From contig SVMD01000004.1 in assembly GCA_015067615.1 (NCBI GenBank), positions 787 through 64,786 on the forward strand: DNA of 64,000 bases, given 5' to 3'. Of this stretch, positions 33,970-43,050 are shown piece after piece; the first letter of the stretch is position 1; each line of letters begins with the position of its first letter. The stretch comes from Oscillospiraceae bacterium (GTDB lineage: Bacteria; Bacillota; Clostridia; Oscillospirales; Oscillospiraceae). Position numbers and translations under genes: made by a program. Under the pieces are notes generated by a model. The model was not told where the DNA came from. It ran no database searches and worked only from the letters and a program-made list of their open reading frames with translations.

Positions 33970-35625
33970 TTATCTCCACAGGTACACTCTGGTCTCGTAG
34001 GGCTGCAACTTTTTGGGGTTGGGATTTTCGTAATTGCACAGCTCCAGCCGGGCGGTGTCCACCGGGAAATCACGGGGCTCCTTGAAGCGGACGGGCTTGT
34101 CCGAGAAGGAGCAGACCACTAAGATCCGCTGGAAGCCGTTCTGCCGGGAGTAGCAGTAGAGCTTTTTGGAGCCCTTGAAATGCTCGATATAATTGCCGTC
34201 CCGGACGCAGGAGAGCTTCCTGCGCAGAGCGATGGCCTTCCGGTAGAAATTCAGGATGGAATCCGGATCCTCCTCCTGCTGGGCCACATTGATATCCTTG
34301 TAGTTCTGGTTTACATAAAACCAGGGCGTATCGGAGGTGGTAAAGCCTGCGTTGGGGCTGTCGTCCCACTGGACCAGGGTCCGGGCGGAATCCCGGGAGC
34401 AGCGCCACAGCCGCTGAAGCCGCTTCTTGTCGCTCTTTCGGGTGGCGTGATTGGCGTATTCCCACTTTGTCTGAACATCCTCGTACATATCGGGGCTTTC
34501 AGGCCGCCAGTTCAGCATGCCGATCTCCTGGCCCTGATAAACGAAGGGGGTTCCCTTCTGGAACAGGTAGGACACCGCCAGCATCTTACCGCTTTCTTTC
34601 CAGAACTTCTCGCTGCCGTAACGGGAGATGATCCGGGGGTGGTCATGATTTTCCATGTAGAGCATATTCCAGCCCCTGCCGTCCAGCTTCTTCTGCCAGT
34701 TGGTAAAGGCCTTTTTCAGCTTCTTCAGGGAGAATTTCATGGGGTAGTAGTCAGAGAGGAAGGAGTCGGCGCACTGGGTCTGGAACTGGATCATCATGTC
34801 GATCTCCTGATCCGGTCCCTCCTGAATGTAGGTCAGGGCGGTCTTGGGATTCACCATGGGGGCTTCCGCCAGGGTTACGCAGTCGTAGTGGTCCAGCACG
34901 TCCTTCCTGAACTCTGTCAGGTACTCATGGATATGGGGGCCATGGTTATACAGGTTCAGACCCTTGGAGGCGGGCATGATATGGTCATCCGGCAGGCCCT
35001 CGGTCTTGGAGATGAAGGTGATCACGTCCTCACGGAAGCCGTCCACGCCCAGATCCAGCCAGAATTTCAGGATTTTCTTGACCTCCTCCCGGACCAGGGG
35101 GTTATCCATGTTCAGGTCCGGCTGCTTGATGGCGAACAGGTGCATGTAGTATTCGCCCCGGACCTCGTCGTAGGTCCAGGCCTTGCCCTCGAAGAGGGAG
35201 TCCCAGTTGTTGGGCAGCTTGCCGTTTTTCTTGGCGGGGCGCCATATGTAGTAATCGGTGTAGGGATCAATGCGCTGCCGGGATTTCTGGAACCACTCAT
35301 GCTCGTCAGAAGTGTGGTTCACCACCAGGTCCATGATGATCTTCATACCCCGCTGATGGGCGCCGTCCAGAACCTTTTTAAAGGCCTCCATGCCGCCGAA
35401 TTCCGGGGCGATGTCCATGTAGTCGGCGATATCGTAGCCGCAGTCGGCGCCGGGAGAGGGGTACAGGGGGGAGAACCAGATGCCGTCACAGCCCAGGGAC
35501 TGGATGTAGTCCAGCTTTTCGTAGACGCCATGGAGGTCGCCCATGCCGTCGCCGTCACCGTCCTTAAAGGACCGGGGCCAAATCTGATAGAATACCTTGT
35601 CTTTATACCACTTTGTCCGTTCCAT
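33970..35625 (-). CDS. GH13 alpha-glucosidase (oligo-1,6-glucosidase type)
   Basis: The 551-residue cytoplasmic enzyme belongs to glycoside hydrolase family 13, the branch with oligo-1,6-glucosidase, trehalose-6-phosphate hydrolase and alpha-glucosidase. Motifs are WWY-like KWYKDKVFYQIWPRSF at the start, MDLVVNHTSDEH, GVDGFREDVI with the catalytic Asp, LAEAPMV with the acid/base Glu, and YMENHDHPRI with the third acidic residue. A DGDGDGMGDL loop is the calcium-type site of this branch. No signal peptide is seen. It starts four bases after the aminotransferase stop. The exact sugar cannot be decided. Confidence 0.92.
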   Translation of the reverse strand: MERTKWYKDKVFYQIWPRSFKDGDGDGMGDLHGVYEKLDYIQSLGCDGIWFSPLYPSPGADCGYDIADYMDIAPEFGGMEAFKKVLDGAHQRGMKIIMDLVVNHTSDEHEWFQKSRQRIDPYTDYYIWRPAKKNGKLPNNWDSLFEGKAWTYDEVRGEYYMHLFAIKQPDLNMDNPLVREEVKKILKFWLDLGVDGFREDVITFISKTEGLPDDHIMPASKGLNLYNHGPHIHEYLTEFRKDVLDHYDCVTLAEAPMVNPKTALTYIQEGPDQEIDMMIQFQTQCADSFLSDYYPMKFSLKKLKKAFTNWQKKLDGRGWNMLYMENHDHPRIISRYGSEKFWKESGKMLAVSYLFQKGTPFVYQGQEIGMLNWRPESPDMYEDVQTKWEYANHATRKSDKKRLQRLWRCSRDSARTLVQWDDSPNAGFTTSDTPWFYVNQNYKDINVAQQEEDPDSILNFYRKAIALRRKLSCVRDGNYIEHFKGSKKLYCYSRQNGFQRILVVCSFSDKPVRFKEPRDFPVDTARLELCNYENPNPKKLQPYETRVYLWR

Positions 35626-35629
35626 AGGG

Positions 35630-36808
35630 TTACTCCTTTATCAGCGCTGCAAACACAGGCAGACTCTTCTGGATCATGTCGTAGCTGACGCAGTAGCAGA
35701 TCCGGAACCAGCCGGGGCAGCCGAAGCCGTCGCCGGGCACCAGCAGCAGATCCTTCTGCTTGGCCTTTTCGGAGAAGGCCATGGCGTCGCCGCCGGGGGC
35801 CTTGATGAACAGGTAGAAGGCACCGTCTGGCTTGGCCATCTCATAGCCCAGGGCCGTCAGACCTTCGTAAAGAGTCTTCCGGTTCCGGTCGTAGGCTTCC
35901 AGATCCGGCCGCAGATGGGTACACCGGGCGATCACCTTCTGCCACAGGCTGGGGGCGCAGACATGGCCAGCCTGCCGGGCGGCACCGGCCACGGCGGCGT
36001 AGAGGGCCTTGGCATCGGCAGCGGTTTTGGGTACGTATACGTAGCCGATACGCTCGCCGGGCAGGGACAGGGACTTGGAGTAGGAGTAGCAGACCACCGT
36101 GTTGGGGTAGAAATGGGGCACCCAGGGGGTGACGATGCCGCCGTAGGTCAGCTCCCGGTAGGGCTCGTCGGAGATGATGTAGATGGGATGGCCGTAGGCT
36201 TCGCTCTTGGCAGTGAGCAGGGCGCTCAGCCGCTGCAGCGTCTCACCGGAGTAGACCACGCCGGAGGGGTTGTTGGGGCTGTTCAGGATCAGGGCCTGGG
36301 TTTTTTCCGTCAGCAGGGCTTCCAGGGCCTCAAAATTGATCTGAAAATCCGGCACATCCGGGGGAACCACCTTGAAGGTCAGTCCGGCGCCCTCGGCAAA
36401 GGGCTTGTACTCCGGGAAGTAGGGGGCCACAGTCAGCACCTCGCCGCCGGGCACTGCCAGAGCCTTCAGCACCGCCACCAGTTCCGGAGCCGCGCCGCAG
36501 CCGATGAAGAAATCCTCCGGTTCGGCACCGGCATTGTAGCGGGCGTTCAGGTCATCGGCAATGGCCTTCCGGGTGGCGTAGTCGCCCACGGCAGAGGTGT
36601 AGCCATGGACCACCAGGGAATCGGTGTCCGCCAGGACCTGCCGGATGGTTTCGTTCACCTGGGCAGGAGAAGGGATGGAGGGGTTGCCCAGAGAGAAGTC
36701 GAACACGTTCTCCTCCCCCACCAGGGCTGCCCGGCCCCGGCCATATTCAAAGAGGTCCCGGATGACGCTGCGGTTTGCGCCGAGACCATAAGCGGTTTGG
36801 TTGATCAT
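35630..36808 (-). CDS. PLP-dependent aminotransferase, class I/II
   Basis: ATG 36808, behind AAGGAGG, gives 392 residues; the first 36 residues of the track ORF come from a MITE-like repeat and should be dropped. The enzyme has fold-type I features: NSPNNPSGVVYSG, IISDEPYRELTYGG with the Asp that binds PLP nitrogen, and CYSYSKSLSLPGERIGY with the Schiff-base Lys. Sequence style suggests an aspartate or aromatic amino acid aminotransferase; the substrate is not clear. It is first in an operon with the GH13 gene, with which it has no obvious metabolic link. Confidence 0.9.
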   Translation of the reverse strand: MINQTAYGLGANRSVIRDLFEYGRGRAALVGEENVFDFSLGNPSIPSPAQVNETIRQVLADTDSLVVHGYTSAVGDYATRKAIADDLNARYNAGAEPEDFFIGCGAAPELVAVLKALAVPGGEVLTVAPYFPEYKPFAEGAGLTFKVVPPDVPDFQINFEALEALLTEKTQALILNSPNNPSGVVYSGETLQRLSALLTAKSEAYGHPIYIISDEPYRELTYGGIVTPWVPHFYPNTVVCYSYSKSLSLPGERIGYVYVPKTAADAKALYAAVAGAARQAGHVCAPSLWQKVIARCTHLRPDLEAYDRNRKTLYEGLTALGYEMAKPDGAFYLFIKAPGGDAMAFSEKAKQKDLLLVPGDGFGCPGWFRICYCVSYDMIQKSLPVFAALIKE

Positions 36809-36829
36809 AATAATTCCTCCTTGGTAAGG

Positions 36830-37002
36830 AAAATTGTCGTTTAGCGGCGCAGCCGCCTTGCCTCCCCTTGAGGGGAGGTGGCCCGAAGGGCCGGAGGGGT
36901 GAAAGCCGAAAGTCATTGCAATCTCCTACTTTTCACCCCTCAGTCAGCTTCGCTGACAGCTCCCCTCAAGGGGAGCCTTTGGTACGCTAAACGATGATTT
37001 AC
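36830..37002. repeat. MITE-like element 3
   Basis: Ends aaaattgtcgttta (36830) and taaacgatgatttac (36988) bound 173 bp. Inside are cctccccttgaggggagg, ggcccgaagggcc and agtcagcttcgctgacagc palindromes, nearly the same as in element 5. The right end supplies the stop codon of the exonuclease gene, and the left end is 22 bases before the aminotransferase start. Confidence 0.88.
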
Positions 37003-37682
37003 ATTTCGTACAGCGGTTTCTTGGGATCGTAGGGCTGGGGCTTATAGGTAACGGAGCCGATGGGCTTGCCGTCGATGCCGTATTTGGGATTGTAGCCGAA
37101 AAGGTTTACATAACGTATCAAGTCATCCTTTTCCTTCTCCATCTGCTCCATAACGGCCACCGTGGCCAGTACATCGTCCACCGCCCTGTGGGAATTGACC
37201 ACCTTTCCGGTGAGACCGTACGCCTCAATGGCGTTGCAGAGCTTGTGGGGATAGGGCTTCCGGTCCCGGTAGACCGTATACAGGTCCAGCTTGTCCTTGC
37301 CCTTTAAAATGGCAGGATCGCCGTGGCGCAGCAGGAAATAGAACAGAAAGCTCAGGTCAAAATGGGCATTGTAGGCCAGCAGCAGGGTGTTTCCCCGGAT
37401 CATCTCGGCGATATCCCGGGCTACCCTCGCCTTGGGCAGGCCCTTTTCCCGGAGGTCCTGGGTGGAGATGCCGGTAAGCTGCTCGATCTTCGGAGGCACA
37501 AAGCCGCCGGGAGACATGGCAATCAGCTCATCATACTCCTGCACCACCTTGGGGATTCCGTTGACCTTCTCCACCACCACCGCGGCAAATTCAATGATCT
37601 CATCCCGGCTGTAGAGCAGACCCGTGGTCTCCGTGTCGAAAAGCATCAGCCGGTCGTATCTGGAAAACAGGGAATCAAACAT
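36999..37682 (-). CDS. DNA polymerase III epsilon-like 3'-5' exonuclease
   Basis: The 227-residue DEDDh exonuclease has Exo I LMLFDTETTGLL, Exo II LLAYNAHFDLSFL, and Exo III with NSHRAVDDVLAT (His four residues before Asp). The start is ATG 37682 behind AGAGGTGAG, overlapping the end of the upstream CYTH gene by eight bases. Without a polymerase domain it is either a proofreading subunit or a stand-alone exonuclease of repair; the large PolC of Firmicutes has its own, so stand-alone is more likely. Its TAA lies within a MITE-like repeat terminus. Confidence 0.9.
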   Translation of the reverse strand: MFDSLFSRYDRLMLFDTETTGLLYSRDEIIEFAAVVVEKVNGIPKVVQEYDELIAMSPGGFVPPKIEQLTGISTQDLREKGLPKARVARDIAEMIRGNTLLLAYNAHFDLSFLFYFLLRHGDPAILKGKDKLDLYTVYRDRKPYPHKLCNAIEAYGLTGKVVNSHRAVDDVLATVAVMEQMEKEKDDLIRYVNLFGYNPKYGIDGKPIGSVTYKPQPYDPKKPLYEM

Positions 37683-38262
37683 CGTACTCACCTCTTGCAA
37701 GGCCCAGGGCCCGTCGGTATTTGCTGCGTTTTTCGGGGACCAGGCCGTATTTTTCCGCAAGCTGTCCGGCAAAGGCTACCGCGCGCTCGTCGCTGCCTGC
37801 CTTCAGCTCCACTTCCACCTCCAGCAGGGGCAGTTCCCGGCTTCCGGCGGTGAGTTTGCCCCGGTCCAGGGCCAGCTCCAGGGTGGCGCCGGGGATTTCC
37901 AGAACCAGAGCCAGCCGGGTGAATTTGGCGCCGCAGACCGGGCCAACACCGCTGACGCACATGGCCATCAGTTCCACAGGGGCGCCCTGATGGTACAGCT
38001 CCGGAATGGCAGCCATGATGCTGCCGCATTCCACTTCCCACTCGCAGCGGCTTCCGTCGGCTGCGGGGGTTTTCAGGGTGCAGACGGACCTGCCGTTTTC
38101 CAGACGGCGGCGGAGAGTCCAGCGGCGGACACCCAGCTTGCCGTCAAAACTATCGTAGTAGGTGGTCTCCATTTCGATGGGAGAAAAGCCTGCAAAATCC
38201 TGCTGCAAAGCGCCGAAGGCGGCCTCGGTGCAGCTGTATTTCAGTTCAAATTCACGTCCCAT
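37675..38262 (-). CDS. CYTH-domain protein (triphosphate tunnel family)
   Basis: The 195-residue protein starts with REFELKYSC, the ExExK hallmark of CYTH proteins that bind triphosphates in a beta-tunnel with metal. Further charged strands follow (RRWTLRRRLENG, LLEVEVELKAG, KRSKYRRAL). Family members hydrolyse inorganic triphosphate or thiamine triphosphate, or act as class IV adenylate cyclases. Bacterial stand-alone forms are mostly triphosphatases. The overlap with the exonuclease gene implies joint translation. Confidence 0.88.
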   Translation of the reverse strand: MGREFELKYSCTEAAFGALQQDFAGFSPIEMETTYYDSFDGKLGVRRWTLRRRLENGRSVCTLKTPAADGSRCEWEVECGSIMAAIPELYHQGAPVELMAMCVSGVGPVCGAKFTRLALVLEIPGATLELALDRGKLTAGSRELPLLEVEVELKAGSDERAVAFAGQLAEKYGLVPEKRSKYRRALGLARGEYDV

Positions 38263-38283
38263 GGCGGTTCCTCCTTGATCGTA

Positions 38284-38464
38284 TCAATTGTCGTTATCAA
38301 TAGGAACTTGGCTCCCCCTCTGGGGGAGCTGGCACCGCCTTTGGCGGTGACTGAGAGGGCAAAAGACGTTACGACACCCTCTCCGTCAGTCCTTCGGACT
38401 GCCACCTCTCCCAAAGGGAGAGGCAAGGCTCCTGCGGTGCGGTAGTACGCTAAACGACAATTCA
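38284..38464. repeat. MITE-like element 4
   Basis: Ends tcaattgtcgtta (38284) and taaacgacaattca (38451) bound 181 bp. The interior has ctccccctctgggggag, accgcctttggcggt and a gactgagaggg / ccctctccgtcagtc block. It lies between divergent genes and its ends differ more from the consensus than elements 2 and 5. Confidence 0.8.
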
Positions 38465-38514
38465 TATTTCCCCCATCATAGCACAGATTTTGCGCTTCGT
38501 CACCAAAAATCTCG

Positions 38515-38543
38515 TTGACACCGCAATTTTCCACAGGTACAAT
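38515..38543 (+). promoter_or_regulatory. Promoter of the alpha-galactosidase gene
   Basis: TTGACA (38515-38520) and TACAAT (38538-38543) with a 17-base spacer, 20 bases before the start codon. Confidence 0.8.
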
Positions 38544-38562
38544 GATTTCAGAGGTGAAAACT

Positions 38563-40809
38563 ATGATTTTACACGACAACGGCCTGTTTCTTCTGAAAAA
38601 CGATTCTTTTTCCTATCTGTTTAAGGTGGGCAAGTACGGTGAACTGCAGCACCTGCATTTCGGCGCCCCGGTGGAGATCACCGATGCGGACTGCTTTGCC
38701 TGCATTCCCGGCCCCGGCTGGGGCAGCAATCTGGTGATGGACGACGCCGATCCCCACAGCTGTCCCGATTTCATCCCCCTGGAATGGAGCGGCAGCGGCC
38801 GGGGCGATTACCGGGAGAGTCCCCTGGAGATCGGCAGAGCCACGGACCTGCGTTATGTAAACCATCGGATCTTGGAGGGCTCCCAGCCCATGGTCTGCGG
38901 CCTGCCCCAGGCCCACGGAGACTGCGAGACCCTGGAGATCACCCTGGAGCAGCCGGGTCTGCGCCTTAAACTGTACTACAGCCTGTTCGATACCGCCCTG
39001 GTCCGCCGCACAGTGGTGGAAAACACCGGCGATGGAGAAATCAGCCTGCACAAGTGCATGAGCTTCTCCATGGATCTTCCCGGAAACTACATCATGACCA
39101 CCTTCCACGGCGGCTGGAGCGCGGAAATGCGGCGCATGGACAACCGGGTGGGCGGCGCGAAAATCACCAACGAGAGCCGCACCGGCGCATCCAGCAACCA
39201 GCACAACCCGGGCTTCTTCCTCCGGGAGGCGGGCACCACTGAAAACGATGGCGTGGCCTATGGCTTCAATCTTGTTTACTCCGGCAACCACTATGCCGCC
39301 GCTCAGCAGTCCCAGACCGGTCTGACGAGAGTGATGCAGGGCATCAACCCCGCCAATTTCTGCAAGGTTCTGGCCCCCGGCGAAGTGTTCGAGACGCCGG
39401 AAGCGGTGCTGTGCTGGTCGGACGCGGGCCTGAACGGTCTGTCCCGGGCCATGCACAAATTCGTCAATGACCACATCGTGCCCGAATACTGGGCAGGCCG
39501 CCCCCGGCCTGTGCTGTACAATAGCTGGGAGGGCTGCGTTTTTGATTTCAACCAGCACCGGCTGCTGAATCTGGCAGACCGGGCAAAGGACTTGGGCTGC
39601 GAACTGTTCGTGCTGGATGACGGATGGTTCGGCGTACGCAACAATGACCACTGCAGCCTGGGTGACTACAATGTGAACCTGAAAAAGCTCCCCGACGGCA
39701 TGGACGGTCTGGCAAAGCGCATCACTGCCAAGGGAATGCAGTTCGGTCTCTGGTTCGAGCCGGAATCCGTGAGCCCCGACTCTGATCTGTACCGGGCCCA
39801 CCCGGACTGGGCCCTGACCGACGAATTCACCCCCATTCTGGGCCGCCACCAGCTGCTGCTGGACCTGACAAAGCCGGAGGTCCGGGACTATATCGTTTCT
39901 TCCGTCACCGGGATTCTGGACACTGCCGCCATTTCCTACGTCAAGTGGGATATGAACCGGCACTCCGTGGCCCTGGGTGCCAAGGCCCACGACTATATTC
40001 TGGGTCTATATGACATTCTCCGCCGGATTTTCGGCCCCCGGCCGGAGATCCTGCTGGAAAGCTGCTCCTCCGGCGGCAACCGGTTCGACCTGGGTATGCT
40101 CTGCTTCTCCCCCCAGGTCTGGTGCAGCGACGATACCGACCCCATTGAGCGGCTGACCATCCAGGGGAACCTGAGCTACCTGTACCCCCAGTCCACCTTC
40201 GGCGCCCATGTCTCCGCTGCCCCCCATGCCCAGACCCTCCGGGCCACGCCCCTGAGCACCCGGGGCAACGTGTCCTTCTTCGGCTGCCTGGGCTACGAGC
40301 TGGACCTGAAGCATCTGTTTCCCGTGGAGATCACCGAGATCAAGAACCAGATCGCCTTCTACAAGCAGTACCGGGCCCTGTTCCAGTACGGCCGCTTTAC
40401 CAGGCACGCCCTGGGCTGGCAGGTATCCGACAGCAATATGGCCATTTCCGGCGTGTTCCACCAGCAGGTCAGCGCCGCGCCCCCCTACGAGCGGCTGCGC
40501 ATCACCGGCCTGGAAAAGGAAAAGACCTACCGCTTCCGCTCTTTGGAGCAGAAGATCCGGGTAGGCCAGTTCGGAAATCTTTTAAAGCATGTGGTGCCCT
40601 TCTCCGTCAGTCCCAGCGGCCTTCTGGTCCGCACTGCCGACGCTCACTACGCTATGCCCGACGGCGGCGAGGACCGGACCGCCACCGGCGCCGCCCTGGC
40701 CTCCGGCGTGATGCTCAAGCCTCTGTTCCGGGGCACCGGCTATACCACCGACCAGCGCAACCAGGGTGACTATGGCTCTAATGTCTACATCATCGAGCCT
40801 GTGGAATAG
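38563..40809 (+). CDS. Alpha-galactosidase, GH36
   Basis: The 748-residue enzyme removes terminal alpha-galactose from raffinose-type sugars or galactomannan. The start is ATG 38563 (GAGGTG upstream), 16 residues into the track ORF. The N-terminal beta-supersandwich precedes a TIM barrel with LFVLDDGWFGVRN, ISYVKWDMNRH holding the nucleophile Asp, and SCSSGGNRFDLGML with WCSDDTDPIERL holding the acid/base. There is no signal peptide, so the sugar is imported first. The length fits the bacterial tetrameric form. No transporter is encoded beside it. Confidence 0.95.
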   Translation: MILHDNGLFLLKNDSFSYLFKVGKYGELQHLHFGAPVEITDADCFACIPGPGWGSNLVMDDADPHSCPDFIPLEWSGSGRGDYRESPLEIGRATDLRYVNHRILEGSQPMVCGLPQAHGDCETLEITLEQPGLRLKLYYSLFDTALVRRTVVENTGDGEISLHKCMSFSMDLPGNYIMTTFHGGWSAEMRRMDNRVGGAKITNESRTGASSNQHNPGFFLREAGTTENDGVAYGFNLVYSGNHYAAAQQSQTGLTRVMQGINPANFCKVLAPGEVFETPEAVLCWSDAGLNGLSRAMHKFVNDHIVPEYWAGRPRPVLYNSWEGCVFDFNQHRLLNLADRAKDLGCELFVLDDGWFGVRNNDHCSLGDYNVNLKKLPDGMDGLAKRITAKGMQFGLWFEPESVSPDSDLYRAHPDWALTDEFTPILGRHQLLLDLTKPEVRDYIVSSVTGILDTAAISYVKWDMNRHSVALGAKAHDYILGLYDILRRIFGPRPEILLESCSSGGNRFDLGMLCFSPQVWCSDDTDPIERLTIQGNLSYLYPQSTFGAHVSAAPHAQTLRATPLSTRGNVSFFGCLGYELDLKHLFPVEITEIKNQIAFYKQYRALFQYGRFTRHALGWQVSDSNMAISGVFHQQVSAAPPYERLRITGLEKEKTYRFRSLEQKIRVGQFGNLLKHVVPFSVSPSGLLVRTADAHYAMPDGGEDRTATGAALASGVMLKPLFRGTGYTTDQRNQGDYGSNVYIIEPVE

Positions 40810-40840
40810 GCTGAACAGTCAGGCAACCTTCGATGGGATT

Positions 40841-40869
40841 TGTAGGGGCGCGCACAGTGCGCCCCTACA
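40841..40869. repeat. Stand-alone 11-bp inverted repeat
   Basis: tgtaggggcgc / gcgccccta-ca around a 7-base loop. It resembles the interior of MITE-like element 1 (gtaggggcgctcagtgagcgcc) and has gtaaatcgta after it, so it may be an eroded copy. It could also end the alpha-galactosidase transcript. Confidence 0.6.
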
Positions 40870-40917
40870 ATGTAAATCGTAAGGCTGTTAAACAAACTTG
40901 AATTTGGAGGAATTGAT

Positions 40918-41103
40918 ATGAAGCAGTATAAGGTTGTCAGAGTTAAAATGACTTTTGAGGAATTAGGAACTGTAAATTTTACAAGACTTGAAACTATAAT
41001 GAACGATATGGCAAAAGAGGGGTGGGATGTTGTATGCCTATCTCCTCAACCAGGAATATCTACGAATTTCATGCTTATAACTTTTTGCAAGGATGATGAA
41101 TAA
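40918..41103 (+). CDS. Small DUF4177-like protein
   Basis: This 61-residue protein (MKQYKVVRVKM, LETIMNDMAKEGWDVVCL) has the pattern of DUF4177 proteins, small beta-alpha-beta proteins with a central GW motif and unknown role. TTGGAGGAATTG is well placed before the ATG. The gene is AT-rich compared with its neighbours, which suggests recent arrival. No partner gene is evident. Confidence 0.75.
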   Translation: MKQYKVVRVKMTFEELGTVNFTRLETIMNDMAKEGWDVVCLSPQPGISTNFMLITFCKDDE

Positions 41104-41168
41104 TTAATTTCGGTTTGACAGAGTGATAAATTCCAATTTATCTAACAGCTTCTTCCCTTACACAAAGC

Positions 41169-41197
41169 AACCCCTCCGCTTTATGCGGAGGGGTTTT
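41169..41197. terminator. Two-way terminator between DUF4177-like gene and sfsA
   Basis: Stem aacccctccgc / gcggaggggtt with loop tttat and T or A runs on both sides; convergent genes share it. Confidence 0.85.
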
Positions 41198-41212
41198 GCA
41201 TTGCAATTGGAT

Positions 41213-41890
41213 TTACAGCTTCACGGGAACCCTGAGCCGGATATCCATAGAGTCAATCTCCACGGCACAGTCCATGGCCATGACCACGACACCGTTTTCG
41301 GCGGCTTCTCTGAGGGCCGCGCCGAAGGCCGGGTCCCGCTCATCATGGGGCCGCAGGTATTTCACATCCGCCATCTGAATGACGAAGAGGACGTAGGCTC
41401 CGAAGCCCTCCTTCGCCGCCTGGGTCAGCCCCTTCAGGTGCCTTGCGCCCCGCTCCGTGGGAGCATCGGGGAAGGCGCAGACGCCGTCTTCCTCCAGGGT
41501 CACGCCCTTGACCTCCAGGAAGCATGGCTTGCCGTCCTTCACAAAGGAAAAATCGAACCGGGAGTCCCCGTGGAAGGACTCTGCTTTCAGGTTCTCGATT
41601 TCCCCCAATCCGCCGGAGCGAAGCCACTCCCCGGCGGCGGTATTCGGGGCCTGGGAGTCCATATTGATGAGCCGCTCCCCTTTTTGCACGGTGATCAGGT
41701 CGTACTTGGTCTTGCGGTTGGGGTTGTCGGATTTCTGGCACCAGACCTGTGCCCCGGCGGGCAGCAGTTCCCGGCACCTGCCGGTATTTTTCACATGGAC
41801 CGTCTCCTCCACGCCCTCGATCAGGACCTTGGCAATGAAGCGGTTAGGCCGGGACAGGAAGATCCCCGGTACCATATTGGAATAACGCAT
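41213..41890 (-). CDS. sfsA: SfsA family protein
   Basis: The 225-residue protein matches SfsA (RFIAKVLIEG, VHVKNTGRCRELLPAGA, FDFSFVKDGKPCFLEVKGVTL), a family with an OB fold and a nuclease-like domain that includes the DxxxF...FLEVKG core. In E. coli it was named for sugar fermentation stimulation and binds DNA; its true role is unclear. The start is ATG 41890 with GAAGGAGC upstream. The 40 extra residues in the track come from MITE-like element 5. Confidence 0.92.
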   Translation of the reverse strand: MRYSNMVPGIFLSRPNRFIAKVLIEGVEETVHVKNTGRCRELLPAGAQVWCQKSDNPNRKTKYDLITVQKGERLINMDSQAPNTAAGEWLRSGGLGEIENLKAESFHGDSRFDFSFVKDGKPCFLEVKGVTLEEDGVCAFPDAPTERGARHLKGLTQAAKEGFGAYVLFVIQMADVKYLRPHDERDPAFGAALREAAENGVVVMAMDCAVEIDSMDIRLRVPVKL

Positions 41891-41910
41891 GGGGATAGCT
41901 CCTTCTTCGT

Positions 41911-42093
41911 GTAAATTATCGTTTAGCGGCGCAGCCGCCTTGCCTCTCCTTGAGGGGAGGTGGCCCGTAGGGCCGGAGGGGTGAAAGCCGAAAACCTTTG
42001 CTAACCCCAACCTTTCACCCCTCAGTCACGGCTATGCCGTGCCAGCTCCCCTCAAGGGGAGCCTTAGGGAAACTCTTATAAACGATCATTTAC
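41911..42093. repeat. MITE-like element 5
   Basis: Ends gtaaattatcgttta (41911-41925) and taaacgatcatttac (42079-42093) bound 183 bp. The interior closely matches element 3 (ttgaggggaggtggcccg, ggggtgaaagccgaaa). Its right end supplies the stop codon of cysE. Confidence 0.9.
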
Positions 42094-43025
42094 CGCTGAA
42101 TCTTATCGTTCCAGTTTTCGCAGGGGGTGGGGCATGTGGCGCAGTTGCGCTGCTTGAACTGCAGTTCCTGGCTCTTGATGGACACAGTGGTGGCCTCGGG
42201 GATGGAATGGGTGATGAAGGCGTTGGCGCCGATGACACTTTCCCGGCCGATGACCGTGTCGCCGCCCAGGATGGAGGCGTTGGCGTAGATGGTCACATTG
42301 TCCTCGATGGTGGGATGGCGCTTCTTGCCCCGGAGACCCTGGCCCGCCCGGGTGGAGAGACCACCTAAGGTCACGCCCTGGTAGACCTTCACATTCTCGC
42401 CGATGATGGTGGTCTCGCCGATGACGATGCCGGTGCCGTGGTCGATGAAGAAGAAATTGCCGATGGTGGCGCCGGGGTGGATGTCGATGCCGGTAAGGCC
42501 GTGAGCATGCTCGGTCATGATCCGGGGCAGCATGGGCACGCCCAGATCGTAGAGCACATGGGCCAGCCGGTAGACGGTGATGGCAAAGAGACCCGGATAG
42601 CAGAAGATGATCTCATCGGTGCTGGTCGCTGCCGGGTCTCCGGCGTAGGCCGCCTCCACGTCCGTCTGGACCGTGGCCCGAACCTGAGGGATCCGCCGGA
42701 AGAATTCCAGAGAGATCTCCTGGGCCTTCAGTTTGGCGTCCTCGTCATCCATGCCGGACTGGAGGATCAGGGTGATCTGCTTATTTAAGTTGTACATCAC
42801 GTCCTCAATGAGCATGGAGAGGCTGTGCTTGGTGTTGTACATCCGGTAGCCCTTTTCCCGGGAGTAGCCCGGGTAGACAATCCGCAGGAGCTTACCGATC
42901 ATATCGATGACCACGTCCTTATCCGGGTGGCGCTTTAAGTCCATTTTATCAATATCGCGGCCGTTCTGGTAGTCGCCCAGAATGGAATCCACCAGATTCT
43001 CGATCTGCATTTCAATTGCGTTCAT
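42090..43025 (-). CDS. cysE: Serine O-acetyltransferase CysE (EpsC type)
   Basis: The enzyme acetylates serine with acetyl-CoA to O-acetylserine, the substrate of CysK encoded 7 kb away. It has 311 residues: an N-terminal alpha domain, then a left-handed beta-helix of hexapeptide repeats (GIDIHPGATIGNFFFIDHGTG, TIIGENVKVYQGVTLGGLS, IGANAFITHSIPEAT). The active-site His-Asp context DHGTGIVIGE is intact. The C-terminus adds an unusual Cys-rich tail (RNCATCPTPCENW). The stop codon is contributed by MITE-like element 5. It lies 25 bases after the upstream hypothetical gene. Confidence 0.93.
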   Translation of the reverse strand: MNAIEMQIENLVDSILGDYQNGRDIDKMDLKRHPDKDVVIDMIGKLLRIVYPGYSREKGYRMYNTKHSLSMLIEDVMYNLNKQITLILQSGMDDEDAKLKAQEISLEFFRRIPQVRATVQTDVEAAYAGDPAATSTDEIIFCYPGLFAITVYRLAHVLYDLGVPMLPRIMTEHAHGLTGIDIHPGATIGNFFFIDHGTGIVIGETTIIGENVKVYQGVTLGGLSTRAGQGLRGKKRHPTIEDNVTIYANASILGGDTVIGRESVIGANAFITHSIPEATTVSIKSQELQFKQRNCATCPTPCENWNDKIQR

Positions 43026-43050
43026 AGGTCATTTCCCCCTTTGGGACAGT

